Assembly: GCF_963576675.1 (NCBI RefSeq)
Contig: NC_088911.1
Coordinates: 29,558,501 to 29,622,500, forward strand
Direction of reading: 5' to 3'
DNA length: 64,000 nt
Origin: Euphorbia lathyris
Lineage: Eukaryota; Streptophyta; Magnoliopsida; Malpighiales; Euphorbiaceae
Shown: positions 1 through 11,258 of the stretch, one piece after another
Position numbering within the stretch: the first letter of the stretch is position 1
Layout of the letters: each line of letters starts with the position of its first letter
The notes under the pieces: model-generated
The model's database searches: none
The model's input: only the letters and a program-made list of their open reading frames with translations
What the model was told of the DNA's origin: nothing
Made by a program: the position numbers and the translations under genes

Positions 1-215
1 TTAAACCATTCCCAACCTGGGAATCCTCGGCATGATTTTAGGAAAAGGGTGCACATGATGTCCTCAGGGGTTTATGAGAAGTTTGTCTTCGATCAGATTA
101 GAAAAGCCAACTCGAGTGTCTAGTCAGTGGTAGTTGGGAAAGTCCAATATGTAGGCCCAATTGATTTAAATTGTGTTTCCTCGGGTTCAGACTTGACATG
201 GTCATTCCCTATGTG
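1..215 (+). pseudogene. Left part of a decayed Ty3/gypsy polyprotein, up to the protease
   Basis: This stretch is the left flank of the LTR element at 221-8540 and belongs to the same old gypsy copy that resumes at 8546. Its last codons, read from 195, give DMVIPYVI and join across the insertion to IDNGSTLNVC, the D-N/T-G-S aspartic protease motif of plant gypsy elements. An in-frame stop near 121 and frame changes show that it is dead. Most of gag lies outside the window. The link across the insertion is seen directly; lineage assignment beyond gypsy is inference. Confidence 0.55.
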
Positions 216-220
216 ATTAT
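216..220. repeat. Target-site duplication ATTAT, left copy
   Basis: ATTAT directly precedes the 5' LTR and recurs at 8541-8545 directly after the 3' LTR. A 5-bp duplication is the standard footprint of an LTR retrotransposon integrase. Confidence 0.9.
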
Positions 221-1755
221 TGTTAAGCCCAAAATATACCTAAAATATCATTAACATTTATATCATTTTTATTACAAATTCGTGTTATTTATATCTGTTT
301 AGATTACTTTTACTCTCGAATATCTTTCTTTCTTGCAAGGTACCTAAATATTTGGTAAAATCCAAATAGGAAAGAAAAAGGATCTAAAACAGAAGAAAAA
401 TCCTACAAAAGGAGTCAAAGACGACGTAAATCAAAAGCGCCAAGTCGAGGACACGAACGAAAGCAAAGAAACGGAAAACTCAGCATGCCGCGACCGCGAA
501 TTCACCACCCACGATCGCGACACGCGTGGTTTAGCCACTTCTCCCCTTCGTCCGACGCCCAACTCAGTGCTACGTCATTCACGGCCGCGGATTACCATCC
601 TCGGTAAGTGCAGAAAATTTACAAAGAGCATTTAACACATGCTGAAATCCAAGAAACACGTTCGTTCAAGTGGATAAAGACGTCCTTTCACAACGGACAT
701 GATTCTTCACAATAGACACAATTCTTCACAACGGACACAACTCTTAACCAACGGATACATCACTTCAGTCACAACCCTTCAACATCTATAAATAAAGAGT
801 TGATGTTGAGAGAAAACATACGTGAAATGTTATAATCAGAGCGTAGAACTTATGTCGAAGTTCTAAGTAAACACATTTCGAGAGTTAGAAATTAGATTCT
901 GTACAAAAGCAATATGATGTACACACATTGTTTATAAGATAATTACAAACACAGTAGCGTTTAGATTCGGTCTTATTAGTTTACATTTTGGTAGAGGCCG
1001 TCCGCATCCCTATAACGAAGATACAACGAGAAGATTGAGTAGAGGATCCGCCCCGGAGTCTTACAAACTCTAACGAAGCCCAAGGGAAGAATTGACAACC
1101 TTTCATTTGCAATCGTCAAAAGTTTCCATGCTTTCTGTTCTCTGTAAACTTGTTTCAATTCATATTTCATCTAATAAAGTTGGTTCTCTTGAAATTCATT
1201 TTTAAGTAGCACTTATGGTAACCAATCCACTAAAGTGAGTTCTGGTGTTTTCATTAAAACGTAGTTAAATTCAAAATCATTACAAGGAAACTTTGTTGAA
1301 CAACCTAAACTAGTTGGTACTTTTAATGTTAAAGATTAGTACCAGGTTGATTAGGGCACGATACTTTGGATTAAGATCGAAAGCAGTTCAAAGCCCAATA
1401 CATTGAAGGAGCTTATGATATTACATTTTCATAATGTACAAAGTTTAAAGTTGACTTCTTTGCTTAATGTAAATGAATACATTTAATCGTTTTTCTAAAA
1501 AGAACTAAATGTTCCTGTTTTGTAAATTCATCCCTAAATCAGAAGACATTTCTAACACTCTACACATTCTACCCTAATTCTTGTTCAATCAATTTCAAAA
1601 CCAAACCAATTTCAAATAACGTTTATTTATTTTATAAACCTTAAATTGTATTTAAACTGAATTAATATAAGTTTTCGTTAAAAAGCGTTCTCTGTGGGAT
1701 CGATATCTTTTTATTACTACAAGCGAAACCGTGCACTTGCGGAAATCGCTCAACA
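221..1755 (+). repeat. 5' LTR of the 221-8540 element
   Basis: The LTR begins TGTTAAGCCC and ends TCGCTCAACA. It carries a GC-rich cluster with CGCGACCGCG and ACGATCGCGACACGCGTGG type motifs at about 485-606 and a TATA box at 787-794. The 64-codon antisense frame seen in both LTRs has no recognisable product. Confidence 0.93.
787..794 (+). promoter_or_regulatory. TATA box of the 5' LTR
   Basis: TATAAATA lies about 180 bp downstream of the GC-rich palindromic cluster and would mark the U3/R boundary. The same sequence occurs in the 3' LTR at about 7572-7579. Confidence 0.6.
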
Positions 1756-1761
1756 AGTTTT

Positions 1762-1779
1762 TGGCGCCGTTGCCAGGGA
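1762..1779 (+). other. Primer-binding site, complementary to tRNA-Asp 3' end
   Basis: TGGCGCCGTTGCCAGGGA lies six bases after the 5' LTR. It matches the complement of the plant tRNA-Asp 3' end with one mismatch, the primer typical of Athila/Tat elements. Confidence 0.85.
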
Positions 1780-2904
1780 ACGCCAAATTTTTAACAAAAA
1801 TTTATGTTTTTCGTGTTTTATTTCGAATTTTGGTTTATACATCTATTTATTTATTTTTATAGTTTTTATTTTGTTTTTGAGGATGGTCACTAGGACTAAA
1901 TCCTCGTTGATATTTAACGTTTGCAATTAGATGTTTGCAGATATAAAAAATCCAAGTCTTTTCAATAATAAACTGGAGATTTGATCATCAATATATTCAC
2001 AGAAGGAGTCTATAGAAAAGAAATTCGGCTTGCAGATACATCAGAGAGGAAAGAAAATTTTTGAGACAGGATGTCAGACGTGACATATGACTTTTCCAGA
2101 AAATTTACCTTTTCCCAAACACCTTTACCTCTTTTCTATAAACTCAACCCTTCACCAAAAATCTTATCTCTTTGTTAAGAAATTTATTTAATTCCTACAC
2201 TAAACCCAAATAATTTCCTTTTTATCACTACCTTAAACTTCTACATCTTCGCAACAGAAATACCGGAAGTAGAAAGAAATTACCTTATCCTCCAGGAAGG
2301 AATTGTATACTTTTAATATAGTTTTGAAAGTTTCGGTTCATGTGCGTAGTTTTTTTTCATGCGCCGAACCAGAAGTTCGGACATTCGACCGAAATCATTA
2401 GATCCTTAAATTGAGAAGACGAAGAAAAAAAAAAGAAAGCGCTAAAAAAGTAGAAAATGCTAAAAAAAATAGAAAAACAAAAAGAAAAAAAAAATAATAT
2501 AAAAATAATTTCAAAGTTTGGGATGCAATTCTACTTTTTGATTCCAAATTGAAATTATTTCCAGGTAAGTTTTCAAACCTTTTGTTGTTTATCCTTAATC
2601 TTGTTTGTTGTTTTATTTTTATCTTTACTTGTTTTAAATTTAATTTACATTTGTTTATGATTTTTAATTTTTAGTTTTTTCGAGTTTAAAATCAATAAAA
2701 ATTTATTTAAGTCATGTTCTAAGTTTGTCCAAGCAAAAGGAAGAAAAATAAATTTCTGAACTTACTGAGAATGTGAATTCTCAGTTGAGAATTTTACTTT
2801 CAAAGCCTTGAAAATTTCTGAACTTATAGAGAATCTGAATTCTCAGTTGAGAATTCAGGATTTTAAAATTTCAAGGGAAAGGAAGAGAAAAGAAAAATTT
2901 CTGA

Positions 2905-3030
2905 ACTTACCGAGGATCAGAATCCTCGGCCGAGGATCAGAATTCTCGGTAACTTCAGCGATTCAAAAAAAAAAATTAAAATTAGCGTGCCGCGACCGCG
3001 GCTCCTGAATTCTCGGTCGCGGTACGGGTG
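2905..3030. repeat. Cluster of short GC-rich palindromes
   Basis: CCGAGGATCAGAATCCTCGG is a near-perfect hairpin, followed directly by a second version ending ATTCTCGG, and then by CGCGACCGCGG and TCGGTCGCGG in opposite orientation. The same motif vocabulary occurs in the LTR at about 485-606 and at 4915-4950. These islands contrast with surrounding sequence that is mostly A and T. Confidence 0.6.
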
Positions 3031-5218
3031 TATCAGACATGTACCTTAAAAATTCATGCACCATTGTTGAAAGTTTTGAAAAATTAAGTTTCTTCATGTC
3101 CAAATGGTGTGAATTTACACCTTTTTAATCCCAACAGACACATTGATTTGTCTTGGATTGATTATAAATAATTGAAAAATATCAGATTTTTTTGTTACTT
3201 ACATTTTCTATTCATCTTTATCAAACAAAATCTGATTTCTTCTCAGTTATCACACATTTAAAAATTAAGTTACAGAAACTTTTTCTTCCTTTCAAAACCA
3301 ACAACAGACATTTTAATCCTTCCTAACATCATTATAAATAATTAGAGAAAATCAGATTCCATACTTTTCATCTCTTTCAAACCATTCTGATTTCTTCTCA
3401 ATTATTCAAACCTTTCAAAAAGTTCCAGAGACTTTTTCCTATTTCCAACACATAACTACCAAGCATAAATCTTCCAAGAAGATTACTGCTGCACGCAACA
3501 AGCGTCCTGATTTATCAGAATGCTATGGTGCACCGTTTTCCATTCATACACATGATGAAGAACGAAGAAATTATAAACCTATTTGTTATATTTCGTTTGT
3601 ATATAGGTTTGTTTTTGTGTTTGTTCTTTCTGTAACTAGTTTATATGTCTTCTAATTTTAATAAAATTATCAAGTTTGATTCTTTGATTCTTTTTGCTTA
3701 AATATACATTAACCAATCAAGTTATACGAATATATCCGAATTTAAGTTCAAATGAAACAATATAATTTTTAACATGCATTTGCAATTATTTTTAATGAAT
3801 CTGTATTAATTTCAGAACTGTTTCTGAACATCTGACTTTTCATATATATTACATGTTCATAAATTATAATTAATATCTATTGCACAAATTCATTAACATT
3901 CATTTTATATGATAATTCTAAGTTTTGATCTGTATATCTGTTTTTCAATTTTGATAGCATATCAACTTTGATTCTTTGATTTTTGGATTCAATGTTTCGT
4001 TCTGTATATCTGTTATTAGAATGAATCTGTATATAATATTAAAATGAACAAGTATAACGTTCAAACATGAATGTGTATGTGATGTTAAAACGACTCTGTA
4101 TATCATTTCATTCATCTACATAAGTTTCAAAGTTTCAGATTTAATATGAATAAGAGATTCATAATTTGCTTTGTTTAATTTTCATAGGTTTGTTTTTAAT
4201 CTTTCTTGTATATATGTTAATATGCATTTATGTAACTATGTGTTCTTGCAATAAGAATTCAAATTCATTTCATACTTTAATCATATGTTCTGATTTAAGT
4301 CTGTTAAAATTTATATGCTTTTAGCAAATGAATATGTACATATATATCTTATATGCTAAAAAAGTTATAATCATTATTAACTATTGAACATGATAGTGAA
4401 TTTTCATTTTAAACTTAAATCATCAAGTTTACTTTTTAGTTGTTTCATTTATGTTAACCATGCTTAAATTATTTAACATATATCAATATGCACTTATCAA
4501 AATGAAACAATATATCTTTTCACATAAATCTGTATATCATGTTTGAATACATCTGTGTCAAATTTGATTATTTCACATACATTGCAAATACCTAAACTTT
4601 AATATGATGAAATGCTTACTCGTATTTACGAGTTGATATACATTCGCTATTCATTTATTTTTACCTCTTAGAAGATTAATTTCGTTTCAAATGCTTATTC
4701 ATTCAACTTATATGCATTAATGAACATTGATTTGACATTAAATCTGTTTAAAGCATTTTTTGTTTCGTTACTCAAAATTTAGTAAGGATAAACCTTTGGT
4801 TTACCTTGAATTTAATGTTTTCATTTATGCTTTTAAGTTTCAGGTATACATGTTTTCATTTATAGGACATATTTACTCAAAAAATTGCACAAACAGAGTT
4901 TTGTTCGCGTATTTCAGCGATCGAGAGTCATGAATCTCGGTCACGACACACGATTTGTAGGACGAAATTAGGATCCGATTTTGCACAATTTTTCAACTTT
5001 TTCCTGTTCCTTCAATAACTCCTAAACACCTATATTTCACCCCTATATGTACCTATCCCTTACACAAACCTAACATCACCTTCCATTTTACCCAAATTAC
5101 ACACTCCATACTCTTCCCCGTACAATTAAATCCACATCATATCACTTTTACTTTTACCAAATTTTTACCTACCCAATATACTTCTTTCCCAACCACACCT
5201 TTAAAAGTTTTCCACACC

Positions 5219-5497
5219 ATGCCTAAACATAAGAAGGTTACTCATTAGGATTCCTTTACCTCTAATAATTTGTTGCATGTTGAATATGGATCCATTCAGC
5301 ATCATTTCAGATTCGGAAGGGCAGCGGTTCCAATTTATGCAGTTGGGGATGAAGAGATTCGTATTAAAGAGGATGGTAATGAGCAAACCCATTTTGGTGG
5401 GGATGACGATATGCATTATGATGATGGAAATGTAGAGGATGCAAAGCACAAGGGCATGTTGTTTCCTACACACAAGCACAAAAGTATGGTTAGATGA
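5219..5497 (+). pseudogene. Short relic ORF inside the non-coding element
   Basis: An ATG at 5219 gives MPKHKKVTH, meets a TAG at 5246, and the same frame then stays open to 5497 with an acidic, His-rich peptide (HFGGDDDMHYDDGN). Composition is more coding-like than the surroundings. I recognise no domain; position and basic N-terminus would fit a gag remnant, but that is a guess. Confidence 0.3.
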
Positions 5498-6391
5498 TAT
5501 CGTTACAAGCATTCCAAAGATGATCTGTGGTGGGCACCAATATCATATTTTAAGGAGAGAACACACGTCAACCCGACGCCGGTTATTATCATTTTTCCGT
5601 CGTCAAGGCGTAGTGACCACACCGTCTCCACCAGATTCACGATCACGTAATCAGGTTATATCTAATCTTTTCTTTACTCATTTATTTTGATTTGTTACAA
5701 TACTCCTATTTTATATTATGTTTGGTACAATTTTAATATCATAATTTGGATACTTTAATTTCCTACTTTTTCTTTCTTCATTCGTATGACTTATTTTCGT
5801 ACCATTTTTCGTGTTTTATCAATTTTTGCACCAATAAGGACATGGTCCAATTTAAGTGTGGGAGGAGATATTGCATATATCATTTTATTTTAGTACGAAT
5901 AAATGCAACGAATAAGAATAATTTTAAATGCAACATTCTTTTATGCAAATGCAACATATATTGCAACACAATTTATTTAACATTTTTTTATGATTATTTT
6001 TAGGTTATCATTATCGATAGAAATAATATATTTCTATACGGGTAATATTTTAAAAAAATTCACAAATCTTCGACACGATTTTAAGTAAAAATTGTCTCGA
6101 GTGAATGTATTTAAGTAAAAAATTCTTTATTTTTAATCTCTATTTCATATCATGCAATTCATGATACAATAAATCTTATTTTAAATTTTCAATTAGGTTT
6201 ATAGGCATTAAATTGAACTAACAAATTTTAGCTCGGTTTTGATTTTGTCTTACATTAACACCAATTGAAGTTTTTAAGGAAACTTTAGCCATAATACATG
6301 TTGAATTTTAAGTCAATATAGGATGAATGTGCTATCTTTCTTTTTCCCAATATATAATTCATATCAAATAAATCATATTCTTAACTTTTGG

Positions 6392-6660
6392 CCACGATTG
6401 AGACCAACCTTATCACAGTCGAGGTATGAAAGGGAAGAAATAAATAAGTAAAAGCGTACTTTTGGCCACGGTTGCGACCACCCTTATCACAATCGAGGTA
6501 TGAAAGGAACGTTTAAAATTAGAAAAATTAAGCGTGTTTAAAGTTTAAAGTAACGATTGCGTCCACCCATGGCATGGTCGATACCTCTTAAGCGAAAACA
6601 AATAAAATGCATATAAAGTTACGATCGAGACCACCCTTATCACGGGCGTAACTAAGCAAA
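6392..6660. repeat. Four diverged copies of a GACCACCCTTATCAC motif
   Basis: Copies near 6392, 6465, 6551 and 6622 share the pattern ACGATTGCGACCACCCTTATCACGG followed by TCGAGGTATG or a variant. The first two form a roughly 75-bp tandem repeat including the AAAGG tail. They lie about 350 bp upstream of the 3' LTR. Confidence 0.65.
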
Positions 6661-6982
6661 TAAGTTAAACTTAATATTCATAAATCATATATAATAATTT
6701 ACGTTTGGGAAAGGAAATTTGGTGCTTTGAAATGCCTTGAGATGAAAGACTCAATAACATGCGTGCTTACATCGTCCCGAATACTTCAATTTAAACATTG
6801 AAATACAAGACGAATGACATATCGTATTTATACTAAGTTAGTTTGATGTTTTGCGTATAAATTTGCCATGCGAAGTTAGTCTTTTCGGCTTAACTAATTT
6901 AAAAGGTAAACACAAAGATATATGTTTTATTTTCATAAAGAGATTAGTTAAGGAATAAGTTCAGTGAAATTTTGCTCGGGAC

Positions 6983-7007
6983 TAGCAAAAGATTAAGTGT
7001 GGAGATT
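6983..7007 (+). other. Polypurine tract before the 3' LTR
   Basis: The sequence AAGTGTGGAGATT directly precedes the TG of the 3' LTR, the expected place for plus-strand priming. AAGTGTGG tracts are common in Athila/Tat elements. Confidence 0.65.
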
Positions 7008-8540
7008 TGTTAAGCCCAAAATATACCTAAAATATCATTAACATTTATATCATTTTTATTAAATTCGTGTTATTTATATCTGTTTAGATTACTTTTACTC
7101 TCGAATATCTTTCTTTCTTACAAGGTACCTAAATATTTGGCAAAATCCAAATAGGAACGAAAAAGGATCTAAAACAGAAGAAAAATCCTACAAAAGGAGT
7201 CAAAGACGACGTAAATCAAAAGCGCCAAGTCGAGGACACGAACGAAAGCAAAGAAACGGAAAACTCAGCATGCCGCGACCGCGAATTCACCACCCACGAC
7301 CGCGACACGCGTGGTTTAGCCACTTCTCCCCTTCGTCCGACGCCCAACTCAGTGCTACGTCATTCACGGCCGCGGATTACCATCCTCGGTAAGTGCAGAA
7401 AATTTACAAAGAGCATTTAACACATGCTGAAATCCAAGAAACACGTTCGTTCAAGTGGATAAAGACGTCCTTTCACAACGGACATGATTCTTCACAATAG
7501 ACACAATTCTTCACAACGGACACAACTCTTAACTAACGGATACATCACTTCAGTCACAACCCTTCAACATCTATAAATAAAGAGTTGATGTTGAGAGAAA
7601 ACATACGTGAAATGTTATAATCAGAGCGTAGAACTTATGTCGAAGTTCTAAGTAAACACATTTCGAGAGTTAGAAATTAGATTCTGTACAAAAGCAATAT
7701 GATGTACACACATTGTTTATAAGATAATTACAAACACAGTAGCGTTTAGATTCGGTCTTATTAGTTTACATTTTGGTAGAGGCCGTCCGCATCCCTATAA
7801 CGAAGATATAACGAGAAGATTGAGTAGAGGATCCGCCCCGGAGTCTGACAAACTCTAACGAAGCCCAAGGGAAGAATTGACAACCTTTCACTTGCAATCG
7901 TCAAAAGTTTCCATGCTTTCTGTTCTCTGTAAACTTGTTTCAATTCATATTTCATCTAATAAAGTTGGTTCTCTTGAAATTCATTTTTAAGTAGCACTTA
8001 TGGTAACCAATCCACTAAAGTGAGTTCTGGTGTTTTCATTAAAACGTAGTTAAATTCAAAATCATTACAAGGAAACTTTGTTGAACAACCTAAACTAGTT
8101 GGTACTTTTAATGTTAAAGATTAGTACCAGGTTGATTAGGGCACGATACTTTGGATTAAGATCGAAAGCAGTTCAAAGCCCAATACATTGAAGGAGCTTA
8201 TGATATTACATTTTCATAATGTACAAAGTTTAAAGTTGACTTCTTTGCTTAATGTAAATGAATACATTTAATCGTTTTTCTAAAAAGAACTAAATGTTCC
8301 TGTTTTGTAAATTCATCCCTAAATCAGAAGACATTTCTAACACTCTACACATTCTACCCTAATTCTTGTTCAATCAATTTCAAAACCAAACCAATTTCAA
8401 ATAACGTTTATTTATTTTATAAACCTTAAATTGTATTTAAACTGAATTAATATAAGTTTTCGTTAAAAAGCGTTCTCTGTGGGATCGATATCTTTTTATT
8501 ACTACAAGCGAAACCGTGCACTTGCGGAAATCGCTCAACA
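7008..8540 (+). repeat. 3' LTR of the 221-8540 element
   Basis: It is nearly identical to 221-1755; visible differences include a 2-bp deletion near 7061, and single changes in the CTTACAAGG, GGCAAAATCC, GGAACGAAAA, ACGACCGCG, CTAACGG, ATATAACG, CTGACAA and CACTTGC contexts. It ends CTCAACA, followed by the second ATTAT. Confidence 0.93.
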
Positions 8541-8545
8541 ATTAT
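8541..8545. repeat. Target-site duplication ATTAT, right copy
   Basis: It matches 216-220. Removing the element plus one copy rejoins the protease codons GTG ATT ATC GAT AAT GGA. Confidence 0.9.
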
Positions 8546-10318
8546 CGATAATGGATCGACACTGAATGTGTGCCTAATGAAAATGCTAAGTGCACTAAAG
8601 TTTGAAGGGATCACACGCTGTGATTCGTGCTTATGATGATTCGAAGATGTGGGTCATCAGAACCTTCGAAGTGGAGGTTAATGTTGGGTCAGTCAAAACC
8701 AAGGTGGAGTTTACCGTCTTGGACGTTCCAGTAACGTTCTTTTTTTATCGTTGGGTCATCCATGGTTCCACAAATTGGGAGGGGTTCTACTCTTCGCTAA
8801 AAAATCAAGTTCCCAGATGCAGATGGGATTGAAGTTATTGAGGCAGATGAGGTGCATGTTGTAGTTATGATTTATGGAGGTTTCTAGGTATCCGGTATTT
8901 ATGATGAATATATGCCTAAGGAAGTGGGCAATGTTATGCTCAAGATGAACTTCATTCTAAGTTTGGGGCTTGGAAAGGATCAGCAAGGAGTTACCACATT
9001 CAACATTGTCATTGTCATGGTCTAGGGTATCAGCCTGAGAAAGCTTTGATAAGGCCTTCTATGAAAGAAGGTGATTGTTCCTATTTGGGGCTAGTAGAAA
9101 GAGAGGATCTAACCTTAATTTAAAATCTTCAACGGATTTATCAAAAAGTGAGGATGCCCTATTTATGCAACAAATAGTGAAATCTAAACCTATCGGTGGG
9201 GAAGAGAATGTTGAGGTTAAGGAGAAGGTCTCCAAAGCCATGACTAAAATGAAGTTGGTTTTCGATGAAGATTTTGACAATGGTGCTTCTTATCTCTGCA
9301 TTGAAGTAGGCAACGCCTCGAGTACTACCATCTAAGGTTGGAGAGGTTTGTAGTGCATATGACATTGTTGATGAAGTGGATGGAGCAGATCATGCTCAAG
9401 GGAAAGGAGCGCCTGAAAGAAGCTTTAGTGGCTTTGGATAAAGAGAAGAAGTTGTCAGATGAGAAAATGAAAGAGCTATCCACAAACCTCGACGATCTCC
9501 TGCATGAGGACGTGGAAGATATTGAAGATGAAGTCCCTCTGATTATGGAGGATTAATGTTTCCTGTTTATTCAATTTTGATTATTTACCAAATTCAATGC
9601 AATAAACAGTCAATTTGCTTACTTGTGTGATGTCTCTGATAATGCATTAGAATCTCCTACTAACATTTTTAGCATTCATTACTCATCAATTGACATTAAC
9701 CTCGGTACACATGAAAACCCTAAAAATATTTCTATTTCAAATGACTTAACTTCTAAGGAAAGAATTGACATTAACCTCGGTACACATGAAAACCCTAAAA
9801 ATATTTCGCATGGTCTTACGACGATATGGTGGGAGTTGATAGGGAAATTGTCGAGCACCGAATTCCGACTGATCCTAAATTCAAAGAGATCAAATAGAAG
9901 TTGAGACAACTTCGACTAGAATGGGCAGTTATGGTGAAGGATGAGATTGCTAAGCAATTTGAGCCAAGTTCATTAAGGTTGTTCAATATTCCAAATGGTT
10001 GGCCAACATCGCTCCTGTAGCCAAGAAGGATGGCAGAGTCCAGGTTTGTGTTGATTTCCGGGATCTGAATAAGGCATCTCCAAAGGATGACTTCCCACTT
10101 CATCACATCGATAGTATGATTGATAGTGCAACTAGAGCAGATATGTACTCGTTTATAGATGGTTTCTCCAGTTATAACCAGATTCTTATGAATGTGCTTG
10201 ATAAGGTAAAGACATCTTTCATCACAGAATGGGGGACATATTGTTATCGAGTGATGCCATTTGGATTGAAGAATGCGGGTGCAACTTATCAAAGAGTCGT
10301 GACTGTAATTTTACATGA
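8546..10318 (+). pseudogene. Decayed Ty3/gypsy pol: protease, G-patch-like linker, RT start
   Basis: The protease resumes as IDNGSTLNVC and, after a frameshift near 8601, SHAVIRAYDDSK and VEFTVLDVPV, as in plant gypsy aspartic proteases. GLGKDQQGVTTFNIVIV near 8970 resembles the glycine-rich linker of these polyproteins. Around 9690-9800 comes the INLGTHENPKNI segment seen before RT in Tat/Athila-type pol, then EHRIPTDPKF, and from 9999 an RT with KKDGRVQVCVDFRDLNKASPKDDFP, SFIDGFSSYNQI and VMPFGLKNAGATYQR. Several stops and frameshifts make it non-functional. RT stops before its YVDD motif where copia sequence begins. Confidence 0.8.
9688..9808 (+). repeat. Direct duplication of a 41-bp stretch within gypsy pol
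   Basis: GACATTAACCTCGGTACACA and the following ATGAAAACCCTAAAAATATTTC occur at about 9691 and again about 77 bp downstream at 9768. The unit encodes NLGTHENPKNIS twice. It is probably a local slippage duplication. Confidence 0.75.
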
Positions 10319-11225
10319 CATGGTCCTCCATGAAGGACTTGGGAGAAGCAGCTTATATCTTAAGGATTAAAAGCTATAGAGATAGATTGCGAAGACTGCT
10401 TGGTCTCTCCCAGTCCACATACATTGACAAGGTGCTAAAGCATTTTAGCATGTATGAATCGAAAAGAGGAAAATTGCCCATGCTATATGGGATCAACTTA
10501 AATAATCATCAGTGTCCCAAAACTGAAGATGATAAGAAACACATGGATGTAGTTCCCTACTCTAGTGCGATTGGTTCGATATTGTATGATATGCTTTGTA
10601 TCAGGCAGGCCTGATGTAGTGTTTGCATTGAGCATAACAAGTCGCTATTAGGAAAATCCATGTGATGATCACTGGATTGTGGTCATGAACATTCTTAAGT
10701 ACTTGAGAATGACTAAAGAGATGTTCCTTGTGTATAGAGGAGGAGAACTGAAAATAGAAGGATTTTTCAGATGTTAGTCATCTAACATACGAGACTGATT
10801 TCAAATCCCAATCAGGATACCTGTTTATTCTAAATGGGGGCACGTTCAGTTGGAAGATTTCTAAGTAGGGAAGCATCGCTTTCTCTACGATCGAGTCTGA
10901 GTACATCGTGGCTGCAGTAGGAGAAAATGAGGTAGTTTGGATTAGGAAGTTTGTGACAGAACTAGTGGTGCCTAACATTGTGAATCCTATTACTTTTGTA
11001 CTTTGATAAAAATAAAATGGAGCCATTGCACAAGAAAAGGAACCACAGTCTCATAATGCATCTAATTACTATCTTAAGCGATACTATATTATCAGAGAGA
11101 TTATAGCCAGATGAGATGTGAGAATAGAAAGAGTGCCTACTGGGGAGAATGTTGTAGATCCGTTAACAAAGGCCTTAACTCCAAAAGGTTCATGATCGTC
11201 ATTTGAACTTTTATGGGGTTAGTTT
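10318..11225 (+). pseudogene. Ty1/copia RT C-terminus and RNase H remnant
   Basis: From about 10318 the coding changes family. SMKDLGEAAYILRIKSYRDR, LGLSQSTYIDKVLKHFSM and PYSSAIGSILYDMLC are typical of copia RT after its YVDD motif. The RNase H follows in broken frames: SQSGYLFILNGGTFSWK, STIESEYIVAA, EVVWIRKF and a closing RIERVPTGENVVDPLTKAL. Stops and indels are frequent. The copia gag, integrase and RT start are absent upstream and replaced by gypsy sequence. Confidence 0.8.
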
Positions 11226-11258
11226 TAGAAACAACTTGCTTTAGTCCAAGTGGGATGA

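Larger units (their letters stand above)
1756..7007 (+). other. Coding-free internal region of the LARD-like element
   Basis: This AT-rich stretch has no long open frame. A tiny frame starting MVTRTKSS at 1883, soon after the PBS, could be a remnant of a gag start. A second short coding-like patch near 3460-3560 (KHKSSKKITAARNKR) and the relic at 5219-5497 are the only others. GC-rich palindromic islands stand out at 2905-3030, 4915-4950 and 6392-6660. No host-gene capture was recognised. Confidence 0.7.
221..8540 (+). mobile_element. Complete non-autonomous Athila/Tat-like LTR retrotransposon (LARD-like)
   Basis: The element is 8,320 bp with LTRs of 1,535 and 1,533 bp that begin TG and end CA, a tRNA-Asp type primer-binding site at 1762-1779, a purine-rich tract just before the 3' LTR and a 5-bp TSD. 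The internal 5.25 kb is AT-rich and has no gag, protease, RT, RNase H or integrase; only short relic ORFs are present. This matches a large retrotransposon derivative that would need enzymes supplied by a relative. By eye the LTRs differ by about eight substitutions and one 2-bp indel, so the insertion is recent. It sits inside an older gypsy pol. Confidence 0.9.

Noticed and set aside
976..1170. A 64-codon antisense frame in the 5' LTR, repeated at 7761-7955
   Set aside because: It recurs only because the LTR is duplicated; no domain is recognised and LTRs commonly hold chance frames.
9816..10292. A 158-codon minus-strand frame
   Set aside because: It is antisense to the gypsy RT relic and has no independent support.
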